Source of the DNA: CAJWPI01 sp964635015
GTDB lineage: Bacteria; Pseudomonadota; Gammaproteobacteria; Magnimaribacterales; Magnimaribacteraceae
Reading direction: 5' to 3'
DNA: 25,332 bases
Assembly: GCA_964635015.1 (NCBI GenBank)
Contig: CAZWMS010000024.1
Location: forward strand, 1-25,332
In this document: positions 7,926 through 14,685 of the stretch, in pieces
Numbering within the stretch: position 1 is the first letter of the stretch
How the letters are laid out: the number at the start of each line of letters is the position of its first letter
The notes under the pieces: generated by a model
Databases searched by the model: none
The model's input: only the letters and a program-made list of their open reading frames with translations
Told to the model about the DNA's origin: nothing
Position numbers and translations under genes: made by a program

Positions 7926-8620
7926 TTCCTAACCCAGTATATAAATATGGTGTCAATTCCTGCAATTACTACCTTAAATACATATTTTGTAATAGCAATC
8001 ATAAAAGCTGTTTTGAGGTCCATTCCAGCTAGAACCCAGGTAAATTGATAGATCATAGTATCTAAAAGCTGAGAAGTTATAGTAGATAGATTATTTCTTA
8101 ACCACAACTTTGATTCTCCAGTATAACTCCTTATCTTATGAAAAAACCAAACATCAAATGTCTGACTAATTAAATATGCAACGAGAGATCCCACCACAAA
8201 GATAGGAGAGTATCCTGCAAGAACAGAGATGGCATTATGTACTTCAAGTGCTGATCCAGCTATATCTGAGGGTTTAAATTGTATACTTAAAACTAAGGTT
8301 ATCATTACTGCTATGTTTGCAAAAAAACCTAACATTACAGCTCTATTGGCTTCTTTTCTTCCATATTTTTCATTTAGAACATCAGTAGCAAAGTAGATTC
8401 CAGAATAAAGTATTGCACCCATGCTGGCTGTAAAACTGTATCCAAAGATTTCTAATTCACTAACTTTTCCTCCCTGCAGATTTCCTAAAATTATTCCTAG
8501 AATTACAGCAGTGTAAAGGCCGTATTTGCCAAAGAATCTGTAAAGGAGTATAGCTAAACCAAGATCGTATATAACTGTAAGGAGCCACAACAGTTCTTGG
8601 TTAGAAAAAAGGTCTTGCAT
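7919..8620 (-). CDS. yhhQ: VUT-family queuosine precursor transporter (YhhQ-like)
   Basis: 233 residues with about six hydrophobic segments, an inner-membrane protein of the DUF165/VUT family, which imports queuosine precursors (preQ0/preQ1) used for tRNA wobble modification. The sequence shows the family signature ATDVLNEKYGRKEA in the first half and, in the second, the SQTFDVWFFHKIRSYTG segment followed by WLRNNLSTITSQLLDT, both highly characteristic. The C-terminus (WVRKW) overlaps the nadK start. Upstream there are only 70 bases to the divergent sirtuin gene; I see no Shine-Dalgarno site and no preQ1 riboswitch fold there. Confidence 0.87.
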   Translation of the reverse strand: MQDLFSNQELLWLLTVIYDLGLAILLYRFFGKYGLYTAVILGIILGNLQGGKVSELEIFGYSFTASMGAILYSGIYFATDVLNEKYGRKEANRAVMLGFFANIAVMITLVLSIQFKPSDIAGSALEVHNAISVLAGYSPIFVVGSLVAYLISQTFDVWFFHKIRSYTGESKLWLRNNLSTITSQLLDTMIYQFTWVLAGMDLKTAFMIAITKYVFKVVIAGIDTIFIYWVRKW

Positions 8621-8690
8621 TAGTTTTTGAGTAAGTTATTTTTATAATTTACTATTGCAGTCTAATAAAAATATCAAATAAGAGAAACAA

Positions 8691-9425
8691 GTGTCTAAAG
8701 AACTAAAAAAAATAATTGACGAAAGTAAACGGATAGTTTTTTTTACAGGAGCAGGTATAAGCACTGAATCAGGCATACCTGATTTTAGGGGACCTTCAGG
8801 TTTTTGGAAGACAAATAAACCTATTTATTTTCAGGATTTTATAGAATCGGAGGAAATAAGAAAAAAGTCTTGGGAGAGAAATGCATCAGCAAAAGAATTG
8901 ATCCTAAATGTTAAACCGAATGTTGGGCATAAGGCTTTATCTGAAATTATAAATACAAAACCTCATTCTCATTTAATAACACAAAATGTTGACAACCTGC
9001 ATCAGGCTTCTGGAGTCCCCAATGAAAAAATTACTGAATTGCACGGAAATTCAACTTACGCTAAATGTTTGGATTGTGGCATTAGATATGAATTAGAGCC
9101 AATACATAAAGATTTTTCAGAAAAGGGAAAAATACCTTATTGTGAGGATTGTGGAGGAATTATTAAAACAGCTACTATTTCTTTTGGTCAACCAATGCCT
9201 GAAAAAGAAATGAAAATAGCTCAAGACAAAACTGCAAGGTGTGATTTATTTATAGCTATAGGAACTTCTTTAGTGGTTTACCCTGCTGCAGGATTTCCTA
9301 AATTAGCTAAAGAGGTTGGGTCTAAATTAGTAATAATTAATAACGAACCCACAGATCTTGATCCAATTGCCGATCTCGTTATTCACGAACAAATAGGCAG
9401 TGTATTTTCTAGTTTTATAACCTAA
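8691..9425 (+). CDS. cobB: NAD-dependent protein deacylase (sirtuin, CobB-like)
   Basis: 244 residues; a sirtuin that removes acetyl or other acyl groups from lysine side chains with NAD+ in the cytosol. Motifs: GAGIS (residues 20-24) and GIPDFRGPSG (NAD binding), TQNVDNLH (97-104), catalytic His118 in ELHGN, and a zinc site formed by C126/C129 and C151/C154. FGQPMPE and the GTSLVVYPAAG motif complete the Rossmann part. The start is GTG at 8691 after a weak AAGAGA-like site. It diverges from yhhQ and converges with the alcohol dehydrogenase. Its substrate range cannot be read from sequence; nearby acyl-CoA and propionate genes make a role in deacylating metabolic enzymes plausible but unproven. 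Confidence 0.93.
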   Translation: MSKELKKIIDESKRIVFFTGAGISTESGIPDFRGPSGFWKTNKPIYFQDFIESEEIRKKSWERNASAKELILNVKPNVGHKALSEIINTKPHSHLITQNVDNLHQASGVPNEKITELHGNSTYAKCLDCGIRYELEPIHKDFSEKGKIPYCEDCGGIIKTATISFGQPMPEKEMKIAQDKTARCDLFIAIGTSLVVYPAAGFPKLAKEVGSKLVIINNEPTDLDPIADLVIHEQIGSVFSSFIT

Positions 9426-9462
9426 TGCAATTATTTTGAGAACTTTTCTTTAGATTTATATA

Positions 9463-10509
9463 TTATTTATGGGTAAGGGCGACTAGACCGAGTAGTTTTC
9501 CTTCCTTCATTTCATTTAAGGTTCTATTTACTTCAGAAATGTCTCTTGATTCGACTTTAACAGATTCAATTTTTCCTGCATTAACAAGATGCATCAGCTC
9601 TTTCATTTCACCATAGCTACCAACATAAGAGCCTAATAGATTTTTAGAGAGAATAGTATGCATTGGTAATGGTAGAGTAATCTGACCACCAAATAAGCCC
9701 ACAACTACATATGTTCCTCCTCTTGCTAATAAGTTATATCCAAAATTTACTGAAGCTTCTGCCCCTACAAAATCAACAATAGCATTTGCTCCTCCTCCCG
9801 TGAGCTCTAGTAACTTTTCAGCAGCTCCTTCATTAGAAGAATTAATGACCTCGGAAGCCCCTATCTTTTTAGCTTCAGCTAATTTCTCTTCATCTATATC
9901 TATAACTATGGGATTAATCCCATAAGCTGCTTTAGCTATTTTTAAGGCTAATAAACCTAGACCTCCTGCACTAACAATAACTAATGAACTATTACCTGAA
10001 AAAGGTTCTGCTTTTTTAAGAGCACTAAATGCAGTCAACCCTCTGCAAGCATAGCTTCCAGCTAAATTATCAGGTGTATCTCCAGCATTAAATAAATACT
10101 TTGCATCAGGTACTAAGACGTGGTCTCCATATCCTCCGCCTATATGAATTCCTAAATTTGTATCGTTAGTGCAAAAATGAGTCTTATCATTATTACAAAG
10201 ATCACAATCTCCACATCCAATCCAAGGGTAAGCTACATACTTCTGCCCTTTGTTTATCCCCTCGACTTCTTCTCCAAAATCCACTACTTCACCAAATATC
10301 TCATGACCCATGGTAAGAGGTCCTGCCAAAGGCATAGGAAGCTGTAGACCTCCTCCTAAATCAAAGAAACCTTCATGTATATGAACATCTGAATGACAAA
10401 CTCCGCAAGCAACAGTTTTTAATAAAACTTCTTTGCCAGTTGGTCTGGGTGTTTCTAGCTCGTTTTCCTTAAGGGGTTTGCCCAGTTCCATAACTTGAAA
10501 AGCTTTCAT
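9463..10509 (-). CDS. Zinc-dependent alcohol dehydrogenase (MDR family)
   Basis: 348 residues from ATG 10509. Medium-chain dehydrogenase: catalytic zinc ligands C38 (GVCHSD) and H69 (GHE), structural zinc cysteines C99, C102, C105 and C113, and a Rossmann segment with SAGGLG followed by an acidic residue in VIDIDEE, which suggests NAD(H) preference. It interconverts an alcohol and an aldehyde or ketone; the substrate is unknown. The frame stays open to a possible start at 10581, but those 24 residues lack family similarity, whereas MKAFQVMELG is a normal N-terminus and has a strong GGGGAGAG site six bases upstream. It diverges from the acyl-CoA dehydrogenase pair, so alcohol and acyl-CoA oxidation may be linked. 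Confidence 0.9.
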   Translation of the reverse strand: MKAFQVMELGKPLKENELETPRPTGKEVLLKTVACGVCHSDVHIHEGFFDLGGGLQLPMPLAGPLTMGHEIFGEVVDFGEEVEGINKGQKYVAYPWIGCGDCDLCNNDKTHFCTNDTNLGIHIGGGYGDHVLVPDAKYLFNAGDTPDNLAGSYACRGLTAFSALKKAEPFSGNSSLVIVSAGGLGLLALKIAKAAYGINPIVIDIDEEKLAEAKKIGASEVINSSNEGAAEKLLELTGGGANAIVDFVGAEASVNFGYNLLARGGTYVVVGLFGGQITLPLPMHTILSKNLLGSYVGSYGEMKELMHLVNAGKIESVKVESRDISEVNRTLNEMKEGKLLGLVALTHK

Positions 10510-10515
10510 ATTTTT

Positions 10516-10523
10516 CTCTCCCC
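10516..10523 (-). promoter_or_regulatory. Ribosome binding site that fixes the alcohol dehydrogenase start
   Basis: GGGGAGAG on the minus strand lies six bases before the ATG at 10509 and is one of the strongest Shine-Dalgarno sites in the window. It supports this start over the in-frame upstream codon at 10581. Confidence 0.8.
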
Positions 10524-10551
10524 TATTTACTAATTGTTTAGTTATGTCTAG

Positions 10552-10581
10552 ATTATCCTTATAATCAAAATTTGCAATCAA
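10552..10581 (-). promoter_or_regulatory. Putative promoter of the alcohol dehydrogenase gene
   Basis: Minus-strand TTGATT (10576-10581) and GATAAT (10552-10557) are separated by 18 bases, giving a leader of about 35 bases before the ribosome binding site. It would place transcription start inside the longer open frame, in agreement with the shorter protein. On the opposite strand TATAAT (10560-10565) could be the -10 box for the acyl-CoA dehydrogenase genes, so two promoters would overlap here. Confidence 0.4.
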
Positions 10582-10597
10582 ACTTTATAGGAAATTT

Positions 10598-11788
10598 ATG
10601 ATTGACCTTCAAACTTTTAGAGAAGAAACAAGAGATTGGCTAGAAAAAAACTGCCCTAAAGAGATGCGTAAACCTGGAGATGTTACCTGGGGAGGGAGAA
10701 ATGCTTATTTTTCACATCCCGACCAAGAACTTTGGCTAAAACGTATGGGCGAAAAAGGCTGGACTTGTCCTACATGGCCTAAAGAATACGGAGGGGGCGG
10801 TCTTTCCAAAGAAGAAAATAAAATTCTTCAAGAAGAATTATTTTCTATAGGTGCCAGGCCTGCTTTAGCTAGTTTTGGTATTTGGATGTTAGGTCCAGCT
10901 CTTTTGGAATTTGCATCTGAAGAACAGAAATTGGAACATATTCCAAGTATTGTCCAAGGAAAGATATGGTGGTGTCAGGGTTACAGTGAACCGGGATCAG
11001 GTTCAGATTTAGCTAGTTTAAGCACGAAGGCTGTTTTAGACGGAGATAATTATGTTGTAAATGGTCAAAAAATATGGACCTCAAATGCTAATTTTGCAGA
11101 CATGATATTTTGTTTAGTTAGAACGGGACCTCAAGAGCCAAAGCACAATGGTATAAGTTTTATGTTAATTGACATGGATCAGCCCGGGGTAGAAGTAAAA
11201 CTGATCAAATTAATTAGTGGAAAGTCTCCATTTTGTGAGACTTTTTTTACAGATGCAGTTGTTCCTAAAGCTAATTTAATTGGAGAAGCCAACAAAGGAT
11301 GGACCATTGCAAAGAGACTTTTGCAACACGAGCGTTCCATGATTTCTGGAATGGGCTTATCAGCGGGAGGTGGTGAATCAAAAAAAGTTTCCGGTCTAGC
11401 TGAATTAGCAAAAAAATATGTTGGAGTAAATAATGGAAATAAACTAGATGACCCAATTCTTAGATCTAAAATAGCTAGACATGATCTTAATTCCAGGGCC
11501 TTTGGATTAACAATGCAAAGAATGGGTGAAGAAATGAAATCGGGAGGTCCTAGCTCCACTGCCTCTATGGGAAAGTATTATGGTACTGAACAAAATAAAC
11601 TAAGATATGAGATTATGTTAGAAGCCATGGGCGTTCAAGCTTTAGGTTGGGAAGGTGAACCTTTCTCTCCTGAAGAACTAGCAATAACAAGAGAATGGTT
11701 GAGATCTAAAGCTAACTCAATTGAGGGTGGAACCACAGAAATTAATCTTAATGTAATTTCTAAAAGAGTTTTAAACCTTCCGGATTAA
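10598..11788 (+). CDS. Acyl-CoA dehydrogenase, probable catalytic subunit of a heteromeric enzyme
   Basis: 396 residues with the three-domain acyl-CoA dehydrogenase fold; it would introduce a trans-2 double bond into an acyl-CoA using FAD. The beta-domain has the YSEPGSGSDLA motif and WTSNA; the C-terminus has IEGGTTEINLN. A Glu (E245, in QHERSMI) sits where isovaleryl-CoA dehydrogenase and the FadE26-type steroid enzymes hold their catalytic base. In contrast, the FAD-binding RxxFG motif is absent and the QxxGGxG motif is degraded to QALGWEG. Such partial sites are typical of alpha2beta2 dehydrogenases that share FAD sites with a partner; the partner would be the next gene, 27 bases downstream. 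An AGGA precedes the start. Confidence 0.88.
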   Translation: MIDLQTFREETRDWLEKNCPKEMRKPGDVTWGGRNAYFSHPDQELWLKRMGEKGWTCPTWPKEYGGGGLSKEENKILQEELFSIGARPALASFGIWMLGPALLEFASEEQKLEHIPSIVQGKIWWCQGYSEPGSGSDLASLSTKAVLDGDNYVVNGQKIWTSNANFADMIFCLVRTGPQEPKHNGISFMLIDMDQPGVEVKLIKLISGKSPFCETFFTDAVVPKANLIGEANKGWTIAKRLLQHERSMISGMGLSAGGGESKKVSGLAELAKKYVGVNNGNKLDDPILRSKIARHDLNSRAFGLTMQRMGEEMKSGGPSSTASMGKYYGTEQNKLRYEIMLEAMGVQALGWEGEPFSPEELAITREWLRSKANSIEGGTTEINLNVISKRVLNLPD

Positions 11789-11815
11789 AGAAGCCATCGA
11801 ATTAGGAGAGAAAAA

Positions 11816-12952
11816 ATGTCTTTATTGTTGAATGAAGAACAACAACTTTTAAAAGATACTGCGAAAGAATTTGTTCAAAAAAATGCCCCTATTTCTCATT
11901 TCAGAGAACTTAGAGATAAAGAAGATAAATTAGGATATAGCAAAAAATTATGGAAGGATATGGTCCAACTAGGGTGGTCTGGTATTTTGATTCCTGAAGA
12001 GTATGGAGGAGTAGATTTTGGAATGGTAGGACTTGGTTGTATTTTAGAAGAAACAGGAAGAAAATTAGTGCCTTCTCCTTTATTTAGCACAGCCTTAGTA
12101 GGTGCTAGCATACTGGCTATAGCTGGAAATGAAAAACAGAAGAAAGAATTTCTCCCAAAAGTAGCAGAGGGGAAACTTATTACTGCTTTTGCTTTAGAAG
12201 AGTCATCTAGACATGATCCTTTAACTATAGAAACTTATTGCAGAAAAGAGGGTGATAAACTCATTTTAAATGGAAAAAAGAATTTTGTTTTGGATGGACA
12301 TATTGCAGATTTGTTAATAGTTGCTGCAAGACACAGTGACGTTCAATCAAAAAAGGGTGGTATAGGTTTGTATTTAGTAGACCCAAAAGAAAAAGGTATA
12401 AAACTCTCAAAAATGAATATGGTAGATAGCAGGAATGCTTGTCAGGTTGTTCTTAAAGACGTAGAAATTAATAAAGAAGATCAAATAGGAGAGTTAGAAG
12501 CCAGTGGAATTATTGAAGAAGTATTGGACAGGGCACAAATTGGATTATCCTCTGAAATGCTGGGTAGTGCTTTAGAGGCTTTTGATTTAACTCTGGAGTA
12601 TCTAAAAGAAAGAAATCAATTTGGAAAGCCAATAGGATCTTTTCAAGCACTCCAACATAGAGCTGCCAAGATGTTTTCTGAAATTGAGCTAACCAAATCT
12701 TCCGTCATGGGAGCTCTTAACGCAGTAGATGAAAATTCAAATGATAGGGCAAGATTTGCAAGTCTTGCAAAATTTAAGGCAGGAGAGACACTTCACTTAG
12801 TTAGCAATGAGGCTATACAAATGCATGGGGGTGTTGGTGTAACTGATGAATTTGATATAGGTCTTTTTCTAAAAAGATCTAGGGTCACTGAACAGATCTT
12901 TGGTTCATCTAATTATCATTTAGAAAGATACGCAAATTTAAGTGAGTATTAA
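11816..12952 (+). CDS. Acyl-CoA dehydrogenase homologue lacking the catalytic base, probable partner subunit
   Basis: 378 residues with acyl-CoA dehydrogenase fold. It keeps the FAD-binding motifs its upstream neighbour lacks: R266-N-Q-F-G followed by SFQALQHR, and QMHGGVG (335-341). The catalytic glutamate is missing at both known positions: the C-terminal YEG site reads IFGSS (G363 aligned with Glu), and the helix-G site has Asp (LDRAQIG). The beta-domain is also altered (LEESSRHDP rather than the usual TEPxxGSD). This fits a non-catalytic, FAD-contributing subunit of a heterotetramer. A strong AGGAGAG (11804-11810) lies six bases from the ATG, and the next gene overlaps its end, so this is a tight operon. 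A degenerate stand-alone enzyme is the alternative. Confidence 0.86.
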   Translation: MSLLLNEEQQLLKDTAKEFVQKNAPISHFRELRDKEDKLGYSKKLWKDMVQLGWSGILIPEEYGGVDFGMVGLGCILEETGRKLVPSPLFSTALVGASILAIAGNEKQKKEFLPKVAEGKLITAFALEESSRHDPLTIETYCRKEGDKLILNGKKNFVLDGHIADLLIVAARHSDVQSKKGGIGLYLVDPKEKGIKLSKMNMVDSRNACQVVLKDVEINKEDQIGELEASGIIEEVLDRAQIGLSSEMLGSALEAFDLTLEYLKERNQFGKPIGSFQALQHRAAKMFSEIELTKSSVMGALNAVDENSNDRARFASLAKFKAGETLHLVSNEAIQMHGGVGVTDEFDIGLFLKRSRVTEQIFGSSNYHLERYANLSEY

Positions 12953-13739
12953 CCAATCTATAGAAGATTCTGTAGATAAACTTTTAGTTGTTATGAAACA
13001 ACTTAGGAATCCAGATACTGGTTGCGAGTGGGATAAAAAGCAGAGTTTTGAAAGCATAAGTAAATTCACTATAGAAGAAGCTTATGAAGTTGTAGACTCA
13101 ATAGATAGAGCAGATTACGTATCTCTTAAGGAAGAATTAGGCGATTTGCTTCTGCAAGTTGTGTTTCATTCAGAAATTGCCTCAGAAAAAGGTTTATTCA
13201 AATTTAAAAATGTTGTTGAAGCAATTACTAAGAAGCTAATAGAGAGACATCCGTATGTCTTCAAAAATAAGAGACAACATACAGCTGAAGAACAACTCAT
13301 TAATTGGGAAAATTCAAAACTAAAAGAAAAAAGGAAGAAAAATCATGAAAGCTTAATGGATGATATACCATTAAACTTACCAAGCTTACAAAGGTCTCAA
13401 AAAATTCAGCAAAGAGTATCTCAAGTAGGCTTTGACTGGGATTCTCATCAAGAATGTTTCAAAAAGATCGAAGAGGAACTTAGGGAGTTGAAACAAGCTA
13501 TGAACTCTTCTGATAAAGAAGCAATTCAAGAAGAAATAGGGGACCTTCTAATTTCAATAGTAAATTTATCAAGACATTTAGAATTAGATGCAGAAGAATC
13601 ATTAAGACAGGGGAATTTAAAATTTGAGAAAAGATTTAAATTTATTGAAATAGAGTTAAAAAAGAAGAATAAGAAATTCTCAGAAACTTCTCTTAGAGAA
13701 ATGGATTTACTTTGGGAGAAAGCAAAAAAAGTGTTATAG
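12942..13739 (+). CDS. mazG: Nucleoside triphosphate pyrophosphohydrolase MazG
   Basis: 265 residues, the usual length for the two-domain MazG. It hydrolyses (d)NTPs to monophosphate and pyrophosphate and is thought to clean up aberrant nucleotides. The N-terminal domain has the metal-binding EExxE (45-49) and ExxD (65-68) pattern after the typical LRNPDTGCEWDKKQSF stretch; the second domain repeats it as EEELREL and EEIGDLL. DDIPLNLPSLQRSQKIQ links the two, as in E. coli. The GTG start at 12942 overlaps the acyl-CoA dehydrogenase stop by 11 bases, so it is probably translated from the same message. Confidence 0.94.
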   Translation: MSINQSIEDSVDKLLVVMKQLRNPDTGCEWDKKQSFESISKFTIEEAYEVVDSIDRADYVSLKEELGDLLLQVVFHSEIASEKGLFKFKNVVEAITKKLIERHPYVFKNKRQHTAEEQLINWENSKLKEKRKKNHESLMDDIPLNLPSLQRSQKIQQRVSQVGFDWDSHQECFKKIEEELRELKQAMNSSDKEAIQEEIGDLLISIVNLSRHLELDAEESLRQGNLKFEKRFKFIEIELKKKNKKFSETSLREMDLLWEKAKKVL

Positions 13740-13749
13740 AGTCTATATC

Positions 13750-14628
13750 ATGAAACACATAGTAGGTTTATTTTCTTTTCTCTCTCTAGCTATAAATATG
13801 CTCATTTGGTGTTCCGTGCTATTAATTTTAGGGGTAATAAGGTTAGCTATTCCCCTTAATGCTTGGAGAAAAATTATTACTAGAATAACAGTAATTATTG
13901 GGGAAAGTTGCATTTATTGTAATGGCTTATGGATAAGATTCTTGTTAAGACCGAAATGGTCCGTAGAAGGTTTAGAAAACCTTGATATAAGAAAATGGTA
14001 CTTGGCTACTTCTAACCATCAATCGTGGGGGGATATTTTTGTTTTACAGTTTATTACTAATAAAAGGATGCCATTGTTAAGGTTTTTTATGAAAGATGTT
14101 CTTAAATGGATACCTATAGTTAGTATAGTTGGATGGTCTATGAATATGCCTTTTTTAAAAAGATATTCAAAGGAAAAATTAAAAAGAAAGCCTGAACTAA
14201 GAGGACATGATATTGATAAAATGAAGAAGTCTTTTAAAAAATTATCTACCTACCCAAGTACAGTTTTTAGCTTTGCTGAAGGGACTAGGTACAGCAAAAA
14301 GAAGCATAAGACGTTAAATTCTAATTTTCGCGGATTATTAAATCCTAAATTAGGCGGTATTGCTGTGTCAATTGCCACTATGCCCTATATAAAGACACTG
14401 GTTGATTTTACAATTAGATACTCTTCTAATAATAGAAGCTTTTGGGATTTTTTATGTGGAGGGATGTCAGAGGCTTCTATAAAAGTTAGGGTACAGGATA
14501 TCCCAAAAGAGTTCTACGAAAGAGATTTTTCTTTAGAAAAAGAATATAGAGAAGACTTAAAAGAATGGCTCTTTGAAATATGGGGAAAGAAGGAAGCTTT
14601 TATGAAAAAAGAAGACTTTGTAAATTAA
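13750..14628 (+). CDS. PlsC-family acyltransferase (YihG-like)
   Basis: 292 residues. The N-terminal 35 residues are hydrophobic membrane segments. The catalytic HX4D motif is H90-QSWG-D95 and the glycerophosphate-binding motif is FAEGTR (175-180), so this is an acyltransferase of the lysophosphatidate acyltransferase superfamily acting at the inner membrane. Length and layout (GLENL, then the NHQSWGD block, then a long basic linker of KRYSKEKLKRKPELRGHD type) match the YihG/YihG-like branch rather than the short PlsC itself. Donor (acyl-CoA or acyl-ACP) and acceptor cannot be told. It follows mazG by ten bases. Confidence 0.85.
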   Translation: MKHIVGLFSFLSLAINMLIWCSVLLILGVIRLAIPLNAWRKIITRITVIIGESCIYCNGLWIRFLLRPKWSVEGLENLDIRKWYLATSNHQSWGDIFVLQFITNKRMPLLRFFMKDVLKWIPIVSIVGWSMNMPFLKRYSKEKLKRKPELRGHDIDKMKKSFKKLSTYPSTVFSFAEGTRYSKKKHKTLNSNFRGLLNPKLGGIAVSIATMPYIKTLVDFTIRYSSNNRSFWDFLCGGMSEASIKVRVQDIPKEFYERDFSLEKEYREDLKEWLFEIWGKKEAFMKKEDFVN

Positions 14629-14633
14629 AAGTC

Positions 14634-14665
14634 TTGACAAATACACTCAATCTAACCTTTATACT
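14634..14665 (+). promoter_or_regulatory. Putative topA promoter
   Basis: A perfect TTGACA (14634-14639) is followed by TATACT (14660-14665) in the 57-base gap before topA. The 20-base spacer is longer than the optimal 17; a long spacer is of interest because topA-type promoters are often supercoiling-sensitive, but that is inference. GAGG at 14671-14674 is the likely ribosome site. Confidence 0.45.
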
Positions 14666-14685
14666 AAAAAGAGGATTTAACAGAA

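Noticed and set aside
8621..8690. preQ1 riboswitch before yhhQ
   Set aside because: The family is often under such control, but I find no C-rich loop or pseudoknot pattern and no room with a clear aptamer in the 70-base leader.
11179..11559. Minus-strand 126-codon frame inside the acyl-CoA dehydrogenase
   Set aside because: Antisense to conserved dehydrogenase motifs, with no independent support.
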